A stretch of DNA of 64,000 nt from NCBI RefSeq assembly GCF_004116385.1, contig NZ_PEIB01000003.1, positions 1 to 64,000 of the forward strand. The letters run 5' to 3'. The notes beneath the pieces are model-generated. The model made no database searches and was not told the origin of the DNA. It saw only the letters and a program-made list of their open reading frames with translations. The position numbers were made by a program, and so were the translations under genes. The stretch is from Veronia nyctiphanis (GTDB lineage Bacteria; Pseudomonadota; Gammaproteobacteria; Enterobacterales; Vibrionaceae). The stretch's first letter is position 1; every line of letters begins with the position of its first letter. Positions 1 to 9,363 of the stretch are shown here, one piece after another.

Positions 1-219
1 GATGGCACCTTGCTGTGCAAGTACATCTGCGATAAACGACATCATAAGTATTTGTTCTATTTAATTTTGTTAATAATGTATGGATCTATTTTTAACCTGA
101 TATTAGTTCAAAAAAAACTCTTCTCTACTCACCATTTTTTTTTAATAGTAAATATAACCCTATCTCCCAGCAGCTTATCCGCTTTTAGATAAGCTTTCAT
201 ACGACTCTGTTTTATCTAA

Positions 220-1262
220 ATGAAAAAGAGAGGATCCATGACTAGCCTTTTAAGCAAAGTGAACTTAATTTTTACACTTATTTTTTTTCTAATTTCTTTT
301 CCTGCTATTTCTCACAATGGCCCTGCGCCGTTCCCGGCATCCTATGGCCCTGTTGTTCACCCTGCGGTTGTAAAAACCACTGAATTAGATTTTGGCTGTG
401 ATACTTTTGTATTTTCTATTCCTTGTCAGAGAAGCGAAAAGGTAGAGTTTTCTCTCGAAAAGGAGTTTTGGGCATACGTACAAAATCGCGATGCTGAAAA
501 AATGAAAACATTAATTAACCGGATGAAAGGCTACGCATTTTCCAGCCGCAGTGAATATGCGCCAAGGCTTTATCGCTTAATTGGTTTTGGGTATATGGTA
601 AGAGCTCAACAGAGTGCTTCAATAACACTTTCCAGCGCTCCAAATATTTTGATGGCTAGAATTTATGCCCAAAAGTCAGATACATCGCAACCCAATAACT
701 CACATTCTGTGGCCTTGAGAAGTTTTATCGATACGGTATTTCCGTATGTCATTGGATGGGGTGGGTTGGGCGATAAAATTGTAAATCGTATGATTGCGAT
801 GCCTGACCAATTTGGACTTCCTGGTTATGAGGGAACCATCTCGGGAGCAATGTCTTTGGCATATACGCGTGACCCAGAAAGAATAAGACGTGGACTTGAA
901 ATTATGAACAACTGTCAGGACTCGTATGTCAAAGGACATCCTCGCTGGGCCCGTTTAAAGAAGTTGGGGTCATGTGGACAGCGGCAGAAGCACATATTGC
1001 ATTAGGAGAGCCTGAGAAGGCCAAACAGGCTTTTGAGCAAGCAAAAGCATTTGCTATTGAAAATGGTTTACCAAAGGGGTTATTTGAGGAACTAGAAAAG
1101 GTTGAGCAGGAGGTATTGTACGGCCAGTATGCAGAAGAAACGCCAAAACTAAAAGGGCTTGGCTTGTATAGGCTCCCTGCCAGCCCGTCACAAACCAATC
1201 TCTCATGCGCTATGTGTCACGCTGGTGCTCAGGTCCCTGACCATTACTACTCTTGGAAGTAG
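220..1262 (+). pseudogene. Exported protein with TPR-like segment and C-terminal CxxCH, frameshifted
   Basis: I do not recognise the family. The N-terminus is a signal peptide (hydrophobic run then AISHN), so the product is probably periplasmic. The first frame (220-1005) and second frame (ending 1262) join smoothly if one T is restored in the TTT at 954-956. The joined reading is RWARFKEVGVMWTAAEAHIA. The second part holds a TPR-like helix pair (ALGEPEKAKQAFEQAKAFA) and ends close to a CAMCH motif, a c-type haem attachment site or metal-binding pair only 15 residues from the C-terminus. Two cysteines (CDTF, IPCQ) lie near the mature N-terminus. The start may be 220 or the ATG at 238, which has AGAGGA just before it. 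The single-base loss is probably a sequencing error. Confidence 0.6.
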
Positions 1263-1464
1263 CTTAAATGGAATAATCGTTTCTTTGTCGGATTGTTTTA
1301 CGCACAGCTCAGCAGAATGATGTTCAACCAATCAAATCTATGGAGTTTGCATAGATTTGATGACTTGGGCGCACTCCTGCTTGGTGACATTGTAAACACA
1401 CACTTCCTTAGAGTTGTTTTGGAGGTGGTAGCGATGTTTAACCAAGGATAATGGAGCATTGAAC

Positions 1465-2046
1465 ATGAGTGAAAATAAACGCTCGGTTGAAGCGGCAAAT
1501 GATAAGTATGCTGCTGAGTTTGGAGATAACGGCGAATTACCCATGCCTCCGGCAAGGCGCTTTGCTGTTCTTACTTGTATGGATGCCAGACTTGATCCAG
1601 CCAAGTTTGCAGGTTTATCTGAAGGCGATGCACATGTGATCAGAAATGCAGGAGGACGAGCCAGTGATGATGCGATTCGTTCTCTGGTGATCTCGCATAA
1701 ACTGCTCGGAACCAATGAATGGTTTGTTATTCATCACACAGACTGCGGTATGGAAACATTTACCAGTGAGGTGATGGGTGAGTTGCTGGAGGGCAGCCTG
1801 GATACTGCCAATGTCGATGAGACTGGCTGGTCTAACCCAAACAAAAATGGTGGAACCGTAGACGGCAAATACATCAACTGGCTGGAAATAAGCGACTTAG
1901 AAACAAGTGTGCTTGAGGACGTGAAACGTATCAAGACCAGTAATATGGTGCCGGGTGACATCCCTGTATTTGGCTACATTTATAATTGCAAAAGCGGGAA
2001 ATTAGTAGAGGTTCCCTCTGCAACTGAGGCTGGTGCAGCGAGTTAA
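1465..2046 (+). CDS. Beta-class carbonic anhydrase
   Basis: Zinc enzyme interconverting CO2 and bicarbonate in the cytoplasm. The protein is 193 aa. The conserved CMDAR block carries Cys38 and the Asp40/Arg42 dyad, and HHTDCG supplies His91 and Cys94, completing the Cys-His-Cys zinc set of beta carbonic anhydrases. [15 protein letters not shown] is the usual second block. I chose the ATG at 1465 because GGAG lies 8 bases upstream. A longer reading from TTG at 1459 adds only two residues. The gene is monocistronic and ends in a strong hairpin terminator. It resembles the short single-domain group often found outside central metabolism clusters. Function is confident, physiological role is not visible. 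Confidence 0.88.
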   Translation: MSENKRSVEAANDKYAAEFGDNGELPMPPARRFAVLTCMDARLDPAKFAGLSEGDAHVIRNAGGRASDDAIRSLVISHKLLGTNEWFVIHHTDCGMETFTSEVMGELLEGSLDTANVDETGWSNPNKNGGTVDGKYINWLEISDLETSVLEDVKRIKTSNMVPGDIPVFGYIYNCKSGKLVEVPSATEAGAAS

Positions 2047-2058
2047 CCAGCATTAGCA

Positions 2059-2088
2059 AAAAGCCTGTATCGCAAGATACAGGCTTTT
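2059..2088 (+). terminator. Rho-independent terminator after carbonic anhydrase
   Basis: A perfect 13-bp stem (2059-2071 with 2076-2088) has loop GCAA and A/T-rich flanks on both sides, so it can serve the carbonic anhydrase gene and, in reverse, the convergent rhlE. Confidence 0.85.
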
Positions 2089-2146
2089 ATCATTCGGCAT
2101 CGATGAACTTCAGGCAATCTTGTTATCAGTCAACCAGTTGGTGTGC

Positions 2147-3628
2147 TCAGTATGCCTTCCAATTCACTTTAGGATTTTCGCTTTTAGGCTTTCTGCGACG
2201 TTGATGGGTGTTTGGCTTGCTTGATGAGCCTTCTTTCCCGCTTGGTTTTTCCTGTGTATTCCCACGTTTTGTGTTTTCCTGTATCGCCTTGCCTTCATTT
2301 CGACGATTCTGGCTGGTGCCGGTGTTACCTGCATTACGACGCGGGCGTTTAGGTTTGTTTTGATCTGTGCTGACTTTCTGTTCAGAAGATTTCCCACCAT
2401 TTCGGGATGCGCCTTTGGAGGTAACAACTCTTTTCGGTTTTTTGGGTTTCTTTGGCTTGATCGGGCGAGTATCTAGCTTTGACTCTGGCACCTTATTCGT
2501 TGGCGCAAAACCGTCTAGATCTTTACGAACGAGAAGTTGTTTGATTAGTCGCTCAATATTGAACAAGTCAGCTGCCTCATCGGCGCATACCAAAGAAATG
2601 GCTTTACCTGTTTCACCTGCTCGACCAGTACGGCCAATACGATGTACGTAGTCTTCTGACACATGTGGCAAGTCAAAATTCACGACCTGAGGCAGTTGAG
2701 GAATATCAATGCCGCGAGCTGCAATATCTGTTGCTACGAGCACACGCACATCACCAGACTTGAAATCAGCCAATGCTTTGGTTCTTGCTCCTTGGCTCTT
2801 GTTGCCATGGATAGGGGCTGATGTTATGCCCTGATCATTCAGGAAGTGCGAGAGCTTGTTTGCACCGTGTTTAGTGCGGCTGAATACCAGAACCTGATGC
2901 CAGTCGCCGTCGCTAATAAGTTTTGCAAGCATCGCCGGCTTTTTCTTTTTGTCAGCGGGGTAAATACACTGCTCGACCGTTCGCGCAGTCGAGTTTGCTG
3001 GGTTGACAGAGATTTCTACAGGGTTGTTGACCAGTCCCTTGGCCAGTGAACGGATTTCATCTGAAAAGGTGGCAGAAAAAAGAAGGTTCTGGCGTTTCTC
3101 AGGCAGCAAGTCGAGTATTTTCTTGATGTCTCTGTAGAAGCCCATATCTAACATGCGGTCAGCTTCATCCAGCACTAGTGTTTCAAGTTGGGAAAACTTG
3201 ATAGCGTTTTGCTGGAATAGATCGAGTAAGCGCCCCGGAGTTGCTACCAGAATGTCAGTGCCTTTCCTCAACATCATCATCTGCGGGTTAATTTTCACAC
3301 CGCCAAAGACGACGTTAGATGAGATGCGGGTATGTCGGCTGTATTCACGTGCATTTTCCAGGATTTGCGCCGCCAGTTCGCGTGTCGGTGTCAGTATCAA
3401 CGCCCTTACGTGATTGGCCTTTACACGCTCACCATTATCGAGGCGTTCAATAAGTGGAAGCGTAAAACCTGCGGTTTTACCTGTACCAGTCTGAGCTGCA
3501 GCCATCACGTCCTTGCCTTCCAATACCGCTGGAATGGCTTGTGCCTGAATAGGGGAAGGGGTGTCGTAACCTTTTTCCTGTACGGCTCGAAGGATTGGTG
3601 TGGAAAGACCCAGTGAGGTAAAACCCAT
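2147..3628 (-). CDS. rhlE: DEAD-box ATP-dependent RNA helicase RhlE
   Basis: RNA helicase of the RhlE group, acting in ribosome assembly and RNA turnover. All DEAD-box motifs are present in order: the Q-motif region ([10 protein letters not shown]), AQTGTGKT (Walker A), [22 protein letters not shown], then RGIDIPQ and [10 protein letters not shown] in the second RecA domain. After about residue 370 comes a long Lys/Arg/Pro/Asn-rich low-complexity tail, the usual RNA-binding extension. The ATG at 3628 gives [16 protein letters not shown], matching E. coli RhlE. The frame also permits a TTG start 15 bases upstream. The gene stands alone, convergent with the carbonic anhydrase gene. Confidence 0.92.
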   Translation of the reverse strand: MGFTSLGLSTPILRAVQEKGYDTPSPIQAQAIPAVLEGKDVMAAAQTGTGKTAGFTLPLIERLDNGERVKANHVRALILTPTRELAAQILENAREYSRHTRISSNVVFGGVKINPQMMMLRKGTDILVATPGRLLDLFQQNAIKFSQLETLVLDEADRMLDMGFYRDIKKILDLLPEKRQNLLFSATFSDEIRSLAKGLVNNPVEISVNPANSTARTVEQCIYPADKKKKPAMLAKLISDGDWHQVLVFSRTKHGANKLSHFLNDQGITSAPIHGNKSQGARTKALADFKSGDVRVLVATDIAARGIDIPQLPQVVNFDLPHVSEDYVHRIGRTGRAGETGKAISLVCADEAADLFNIERLIKQLLVRKDLDGFAPTNKVPESKLDTRPIKPKKPKKPKRVVTSKGASRNGGKSSEQKVSTDQNKPKRPRRNAGNTGTSQNRRNEGKAIQENTKRGNTQEKPSGKEGSSSKPNTHQRRRKPKSENPKVNWKAY

Positions 3629-3863
3629 AAATTGAATACTCAACAGATAACGCCTGAATACGGCGGGAACAGCTAACTCATCGAACTAGCAGACGAAAAG
3701 GGCGATATTCTGCGTTTTTTAAAGCGTTAACTCAATCAATATCTCTGTTTTTTGACAAAATCCCCCGTTTTTAAGTAACGTGTAATGGGCATAAATGCTT
3801 TTTATGGGGTTAAGAAATGATGTTTTGGAGAGTATTTTATCAGGGATAATATCTCGAGATAAC

Positions 3864-5083
3864 TCATCGCAACTGATCCAGCAGTTGTAACCGATTTGCA
3901 GGTGAATTTTTGGCCTTAGATAGAACGGTTGAAGAGGCATTTTGTAACATGGTATGAAGTGTATATTTTGATGTTTCGTTGGCTAAGTCGGTATCGAGGA
4001 TTTTGCCTTTTGCTGTCTCAATATTTGTTTGATTTTCGGTAAGACTATTTAAGTTATGCTCTAGTTTATTTTGTGTTGCGGCGACTTTAGAACGTTCTTG
4101 ATCTAAATAACGTATTGCACCGTCGGCCGCATTAATTGTATTTTGAGCATCATCTATGTTGTTTACATTAAAGTCTTTCATGTCAAAGTCAGCATCATCA
4201 ATAATATAGCCTTTAGTTGTTATTTCACTATCATTTGTCCTAATCCGTCGTGTAAACGACTCATTACCTTCATAGGTACTATCGTTATAGGTAGGTACTC
4301 TCACAAATAGCGATTCATGGAGACTACTTTGGGGGTAAATGCTATTTCCGTAGTGCTTTTGGGCATCCCAAGTGTTACCTCCATCGAAAGAACCAGTCCA
4401 GTCACCAAAATCACTGCCTGAAGTCGCGGTGTCAGTTTCGACTAGTATTTGAATCCAGTTATTATAGACTGGCCCATCTTTAATCTCCCAGATAACATAT
4501 TCCCCCTCAGAAGCAGAGGCGTCTTTAACAGTGAAGTACCTGTTGGTATTGTTAAACAGATCCGGGTCGGAGTTCATTGTCATTTTATCCAATGTAAGGT
4601 CTGGCATGCTAATCGACAGTCTTTCGCCTGCGTCAGCGTCTACCTGTAGTGTTTTGCTGCCGAATGTGCCATCAAGGAGTTTTTCTCCGCCAAATGATGT
4701 TGTTTCAGATATCCTGTCTAACTCATCTTTGAGTGCGGTAATTTCCACCTGAATCGAGTCGCTTCAGTCTGACCGAGATAACCGTTTGATCTGCGTACAG
4801 CGAGCTCTCTAACACGTTGAAAGATGGATGTGGATTCTTCAATGGCAGCGTCTGCTACTTCGAGCATAGAAAGGCCCTCATTAATATTTCTGAAGCTGAC
4901 GTTCTTGCCGGATGTTTGGAAGCTGAGTCGGTTAGAGAGCTGACCCGCAGCATCGTCGCCCGCAGAATGTATCCGTTGGACGGATGCAATTTTAGCGGAC
5001 GATTATGCAACCAAATTGTGTTGAAACTTGGTTTGGTTGCCGGACAACATTTGTTGACTGTTGTTAAAAATTATTCCAGACAT
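3864..5083 (-). pseudogene. Flagellin pseudogene with Calx-beta-like insert (decayed tandem copy)
   Basis: This is a second copy of the flagellin at 5183-6406 and close to it over its whole length. The N-terminus starts at 5083 (MSGIIFNN) but meets an in-frame TAA at 5003-5005 about 27 codons in. A Leu codon is missing in the AAG-QLSNRL segment, and a one-base deletion near 4761 shifts the frame before EITALKDEL. The remainder (3864-4748) is open for 294 residues and keeps the middle insert (SEGEYVIWEI ... TYEGNESF ... IIDDAD) and the D0/D1 C-terminal helices. Several lesions in one gene, including a two-base codon change to stop, argue for true decay rather than a read error. It could act as a sequence donor to the intact copy. 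Confidence 0.8.
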
Positions 5084-5182
5084 TCATTTGCCAAGAAATT
5101 ACATATTTCACAATATCTGTATAGCATTCGCTTTATTGTCACTTTTTAACGTACTTAATGTTTTTCAATCAATTTATAAAAA

Positions 5183-6406
5183 TCAGCTAAGTTGCCTCAT
5201 AAGCTGAAGTCGGTTTGCAGGCAAATTTTTGGCCTGAGAAAGAACAGCTGAAGATGCATTTTGTAACATGGTATGAAGCGTATATTTTGATGTTTCTTTG
5301 GCTAAGTCAGTGTCTAAGATTTTGCCTTTTGCTGTCTCAATATTTGTTTGATTTTCGGCAAGGTTATTGAGGCTATGTTCTAGTTTATTTTGTGTTGCGG
5401 CGATTTTAGAACGCTCTTGATCTAAATAACGTATTGCACCGTCGGCCGCATTAATTGTGTTTTGAGCATCGTCCATGGTGTTCACATTAATGTCTTTCAT
5501 GTCATAGTCGGCGTCATCAATAATATGGCCTTGTGCTCTGAGTTCGCCGCCGATTGTTTGAATAGTTAGGGCAAATGATTCATTGCCTTCGTATGTGTTG
5601 TCGTCATATGTGGGCGCTCGAACCAAGAAGGAATCACCACTCCCTTCGGAAGGAATTAGAAAGTCCCCATAATACATGATTGCTCCCCATGTATTACCCC
5701 CATCGTATGACGCATTCCAATAACCAAAATCACTACCATATGTCGCAGTGTCGCTTGGAACATTTAATTGAATCCAATTATCAATAAGGGGACCTTTTTC
5801 AACTTCCCATATAATGTAATCACCTTCTGCTGAGGTGACGTCTTTAACACTGAAATAACTGTTGGCATTTTTGAAAAGTTCAGGGTCGGAGTTCATTGTC
5901 ATTTTATCTAGCGTCAGATCTGGCATGGTAATCGAAAGCCCTTCGCCTGCGTCAGCACCCACCTGAAGTGTTTTGCTGCCGAATGCGCCATTAAGGAGTT
6001 TCTCTCCGCCGAATGATGTGGTTTCAGATATTCTATCTAACTCGTCTTTAAGTGCGGTTATCTCTACTTGAATTGAATCGCGCTCGGTCTGACCCAAAGA
6101 GCCGTTAGATGCCCTTACAGCAAGTTCTCTGACACGTTGGAAGATGGATGTGGATTCTTCAATTGCGGCGTCGGCCACTTCGAGCATGGAGAGGCCTTCA
6201 TTAATATTCCTAAAGCTGACGTTCATGCCGGACGTCTGAAAATTGAGCCTATTTGACAATTGAAGACCCGCTGCATCATCGCCCGCAGAATGTATCCGTT
6301 GGCCGGATGTAATTTTAGTGGATGAGTCAGCGACAAAACTCTGTTGCACCTTAGTTTGGTTGCTGAAAACAGATTGTTGATAGCTGTTAAATATTATTCC
6401 AGACAT
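5183..6406 (-). CDS. Flagellin with inserted Calx-beta-like domain
   Basis: Filament subunit exported by the flagellar type III system; there is no signal peptide, as usual. Residues 1-165 are the N-terminal D0/D1 helices (SGQRIHSAGDDAAGLQLSNRL, RNINEGLSMLEVAD). Residues about 305-400 are the C-terminal D1/D0 helices (AADGAIRYLDQERSKIAATQNKLEH, ETAKGKILDTDLAKETSKYTLHTM shape). Between them, residues about 185-300 carry AEGDYIIWEV, SDTATYGSDFGYW, TYEGNESFAL and HIIDDAD, the order and motifs of a Calx-beta repeat. The N-terminus (MSGIIFNSYQQ) and C-terminus (NRLQLMRQLS) differ from ordinary Vibrio flagellins. No flagellar cluster is nearby, so this is an orphan pair with the pseudogene downstream. 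Confidence 0.87.
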   Translation of the reverse strand: MSGIIFNSYQQSVFSNQTKVQQSFVADSSTKITSGQRIHSAGDDAAGLQLSNRLNFQTSGMNVSFRNINEGLSMLEVADAAIEESTSIFQRVRELAVRASNGSLGQTERDSIQVEITALKDELDRISETTSFGGEKLLNGAFGSKTLQVGADAGEGLSITMPDLTLDKMTMNSDPELFKNANSYFSVKDVTSAEGDYIIWEVEKGPLIDNWIQLNVPSDTATYGSDFGYWNASYDGGNTWGAIMYYGDFLIPSEGSGDSFLVRAPTYDDNTYEGNESFALTIQTIGGELRAQGHIIDDADYDMKDINVNTMDDAQNTINAADGAIRYLDQERSKIAATQNKLEHSLNNLAENQTNIETAKGKILDTDLAKETSKYTLHTMLQNASSAVLSQAKNLPANRLQLMRQLS

Positions 6407-6579
6407 ACAATCGCCTTAAAACAATCAAATATTAAAGCCGTTACTTTTAGTATTAGGTACGGTTTATTCTTTTATTGTTGTTATCTTGTTATTCGACAGC
6501 GTTAAGGTTTTCTTTATCTTTATATATGGAATGGCTTTCTGTATAGCTTTATAATTTAGTATAAGAACTTGATTAAATG

Positions 6580-6622
6580 ACAAGTAATTGTTTGATAAAT
6601 TCTTCATCAAACAATTACTTGT
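6580..6622. repeat. 17-bp inverted repeat between lysR and flagellin genes
   Basis: A perfect 17-bp inverted repeat (6580-6596 with 6606-6622) with a 9-base loop lies just downstream of the LysR gene. The stem is A/T-rich and lacks a clear T tail, so it may be a weak terminator for the LysR gene or a protein-binding site. Elsewhere the 6407-6686 gap shows nothing I can name. Confidence 0.5.
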
Positions 6623-6686
6623 GTGTCTATATATTTTATTTTTCTATCTTGATATCTATATATATTAAGATAATTTTTATCTTAAC

Positions 6687-7622
6687 TTAAACGTGGTTGT
6701 TGATATCTCTCGCCTCGTTCAGTGATCTCTCAATAATTTTGATAAAGCATGAAGAAATAGTCTGAGCAACGCTGGACAAACTTCTTGATGCTGCGCTGAT
6801 TAATGATACGCGTTGAGATGATGCGGCATCACTAATCGGAATAAACACGATAGATCCATCAATAATTTCTTTCGCCACATCCAATTCAGACGTTATTGCA
6901 ACATGATTTCCCTGCCGAACCATTACCTTGATGAGCTGAAGTGAGTTGGTGATGAGTGGCTGTCGGCTTTCGTGAATCACCCAATCGTGGTCTAGCTCAA
7001 TTTTATGGCGAATCGCCAGTGCGTGGCTTTGAAGTACCAAAGGGTAGGCTGTCATCTCTTCAAATTGAATCTCCGCTTTATTGGCCAATGGGTGAGTAGA
7101 TGCGACAACACAACCTAAAGGCAGCTGCTCCGTCCACATAATATCGATATTGCGGTGAGGCCGAACATTAAAGGCCATCGCGAGATCCATATTACCTGTC
7201 TCAATCGCATTGACTGCGTCCGTCGGTGTCATCACCTCCAAATCAATTTGAACCATTGGATATTGCTTGGCGATTTTATTGACAAACTCAGGTAACACAC
7301 TGTTTACCATACTGTCCATCACGGCAATTTTTAGTTGGCCGGAGTCGATACCCTGCATTTTCTTTAATTCAGACCAAACGTCATTGCCTTCGTTTCTCCA
7401 ACGCCTTGCAAGTACCACCAACATCTCTCCGGCCTGAGTCAATGTCATACCAGAGGCGTGGCGTTCGAAAAGTTTTACCCCCACGGCCTCTTCGAGCATC
7501 AGAATTTGTCTGTTAATCGCTGATGCTGAAATGGGTATATCTCTGGCTGCTGCCTGAATCGAACCATTTTTAGCGACCGATTCTAGGTATCTCAATGAGT
7601 TAGGCAATAACGATATAGGCAC
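6687..7622 (-). CDS. LysR-family transcriptional regulator
   Basis: DNA-binding regulator of 311 aa, the usual LysR length. Residues 1-65 are the winged helix-turn-helix (LRYLESVAKNGSIQAAARDI, INRQILMLEEAVGVKLFERH). The remainder is the periplasmic-binding-protein-like effector domain. The start is GTG at 7622, preceded by AGGAG at 8 bases. An ATG slightly upstream is in another frame that ends quickly. It is divergent from uraD and a TRAP transporter with a 149-bp intergenic region containing a palindrome, the normal arrangement for a LysR protein controlling its neighbour. The ligand is probably a purine-pathway or TRAP substrate, by inference. Confidence 0.88.
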   Translation of the reverse strand: MPISLLPNSLRYLESVAKNGSIQAAARDIPISASAINRQILMLEEAVGVKLFERHASGMTLTQAGEMLVVLARRWRNEGNDVWSELKKMQGIDSGQLKIAVMDSMVNSVLPEFVNKIAKQYPMVQIDLEVMTPTDAVNAIETGNMDLAMAFNVRPHRNIDIMWTEQLPLGCVVASTHPLANKAEIQFEEMTAYPLVLQSHALAIRHKIELDHDWVIHESRQPLITNSLQLIKVMVRQGNHVAITSELDVAKEIIDGSIVFIPISDAASSQRVSLISAASRSLSSVAQTISSCFIKIIERSLNEARDINNHV

Positions 7623-7668
7623 TTTTCATGCTCCTGAAAAATAAGCAAAAGCTTGTATACATTCGTAT

Positions 7669-7689
7669 GCATACTAAATTTTAGTATGC
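7669..7689. promoter_or_regulatory. Palindromic candidate operator in lysR-uraD intergenic region
   Basis: A perfect 10-bp inverted repeat around a single T (GCATACTAAA T TTTAGTATGC) lies 47 bp from the LysR start and 83 bp from uraD. A related half (TATAC ... GTAT) precedes it. Its position fits an operator for the divergent LysR regulator. Confidence 0.5.
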
Positions 7690-7771
7690 AGAGCTGAGTT
7701 TATTGAAATTTTTAGATTGCTATTCACATGCTAGCCTGAATTTAGTCAGTGACACAAGGTTGCAGTGAATA

Positions 7772-8281
7772 ATGATGCATTTAAAGGAACTAAATGAACT
7801 TAGCGACGCGGAGTTCGCCCAAGTGGCTGGAAGTCTGGTAGAGAACGCAAGCTGGATTGTTACTCGTGCGGGACAGAAAAGGCCTTTTGCCTCGGTTGAT
7901 AATTTGTGCGAAGCAATTGAAGAAGTGATTTGTTGTTTACCTGAGGAAGACTTGGTCGCGTTATTCAATGCTCACCCAGAATTAGCAGGAATGGAAGCGA
8001 TGGAAGGCACGATGACCAGCGCTTCTACTGGCGAGCAGGGAAGGCTCGGTTTGTTGTCATTGCAACGAGATCAGTTGTTCAGACTCACGGTGATGAACAG
8101 GGAATACCGTGAAAGGTTTGGCTTTCCATTCATCGTTGCACTCAGGTTGTTACCCAATCTGGGCGCAGTTTTCGCTGAATTTGAGAGCCGCCTTCGCAAT
8201 AGCCGTGAGACGGAAATTGAAAATGCAATAAATGAAATCATGCAAGTCGTTCGGGGGCGAGCCGAGCAGTATGAAGGTTAA
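7772..8281 (+). CDS. uraD: 2-oxo-4-hydroxy-4-carboxy-5-ureidoimidazoline (OHCU) decarboxylase
   Basis: Third step of urate breakdown, decarboxylating OHCU to S-allantoin in the cytoplasm. The 169-aa size and sequence fit the family. AHPELAG carries the catalytic His (residue 68, or 67 from the second Met) and STGEQGRLGL the catalytic Glu (88/87). RERFGFPFIVALR is the conserved substrate-binding segment, and a C-terminal helix with SRETEIENAINEI follows. Start is ATGATG at 7772, with no strong Shine-Dalgarno. It is the first gene of a unit with a TRAP transporter and divergent from a LysR regulator. No urate oxidase, HIU hydrolase or allantoinase is in the window. Confidence 0.82.
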   Translation: MMHLKELNELSDAEFAQVAGSLVENASWIVTRAGQKRPFASVDNLCEAIEEVICCLPEEDLVALFNAHPELAGMEAMEGTMTSASTGEQGRLGLLSLQRDQLFRLTVMNREYRERFGFPFIVALRLLPNLGAVFAEFESRLRNSRETEIENAINEIMQVVRGRAEQYEG

Positions 8282-8341
8282 GCAGTCGCTCAACAGAATG
8301 GCATTAACGTCGAAGTGAGTAACGCAACAAGGAGTCATACC

Positions 8342-9349
8342 ATGATACCAAGGAATCGAACCATGAAAATGGTGCTTGCGGGCATAGTAGGTGCAGTGTT
8401 CTCAGTCAGTGCGTTCACCGTGCAGGCAGAAAAAATTCGTGTGGCAGGGAATTTCGCCACCGAGCATTCTTCCAGTAAAGCCATGCAAGTGTTTAAAGAC
8501 GAAGTACAGAAGTTAACCAATGGTGAGCTTGAAGTGGATATCTTCCCGGCTCAGCAACTGGGTGGTGCTGCTGAAAACGTTCAGGCGGTCAGAATTGGTG
8601 CCGTTGAGCTTATTTGGGTGGGTACCGCTTACCTAACACGTACTATTCCTGAACTTGAAGTGATTGGTTTACCTTTCCAGTTCCCCAGCCGTGAAACGGC
8701 CTTCAAAGTGGTTGATGGCCCTGTAGGCGATAAGCTTGATGAGTTTTTGGCTAAAGAGAACCTCGTTTCACTCGGTTACATGGAGCTGGGCTTTAGGCAA
8801 CTGACCAACAACGAGCGCCCGATCAAATCTGTCGCCGATATGGATGGCCTCAAAATTCGTCTTCAGCCGAACGAAACGCATCTCGCCACGTTCCGCGCAT
8901 TGGGCGCAAACCCCGTTGCGATGGATGTGAAAGAACTATACTCAGCGTTGGAGCAAGGGGTGATTGATGGTCAGGAAAACCCGTTTGCAATCATTCATGT
9001 AGCGCGTTATCCAGAAGTTCAAAAGCATGTGTCTAATACCGGCCACTTCTTCGACTTCATCTCAGTCGTGGCAAACACAGATCGCCTCGCTGCATTGAGC
9101 CCTAAGCACCAGAAAGCGGTGAAAGATGCCATGGCGACAGCCGTTGCTTTCCAGCGCGATCTGGCCGCGAAGCAAGACGCTGCAGCATTGGATAAGCTGG
9201 TTGCAGAAGGCATGGTGTATACACCTGTTTCAGACCAATTCGCGGCAGAACTGCGCTCTAAAACGGCCGATGTTGCAGACTCTGTGAGAGAAAAAGTAGG
9301 AAAAGAGCTGTTTTCTCTGGTTGAGGCTGAAACTGCGGCAGCGAAATAG
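8342..9349 (+). CDS. TRAP transporter solute-binding protein (DctP family)
   Basis: Periplasmic binding protein of a tripartite ATP-independent transporter, 335 aa. A signal peptide (KMVLAGIVGAVFSVSAFTVQA) is followed by the DctP fold (GELEVDIFPAQQLGGAAENV, DMDGLKIRLQPNETHLATFRALGANPVAMD, YSALEQGVIDGQENP). The conserved Arg of LKIRLQ normally binds a carboxylate, so the ligand is probably an organic acid. I chose ATG 8342 because GGAG ends 7 bases upstream; the frame is open from a GTG at 8315. It lies 60 bp after uraD and 14 bp before dctQ. The uraD linkage points to a ureide or purine-derived acid. Confidence 0.9.
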   Translation: MIPRNRTMKMVLAGIVGAVFSVSAFTVQAEKIRVAGNFATEHSSSKAMQVFKDEVQKLTNGELEVDIFPAQQLGGAAENVQAVRIGAVELIWVGTAYLTRTIPELEVIGLPFQFPSRETAFKVVDGPVGDKLDEFLAKENLVSLGYMELGFRQLTNNERPIKSVADMDGLKIRLQPNETHLATFRALGANPVAMDVKELYSALEQGVIDGQENPFAIIHVARYPEVQKHVSNTGHFFDFISVVANTDRLAALSPKHQKAVKDAMATAVAFQRDLAAKQDAAALDKLVAEGMVYTPVSDQFAAELRSKTADVADSVREKVGKELFSLVEAETAAAK

Positions 9350-9363
9350 GTTGGGAGAGATGC

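Noticed and set aside
10-192. 60-codon frame at the left edge
   Set aside because: Low-complexity AT-rich sequence with no Shine-Dalgarno or recognisable features.
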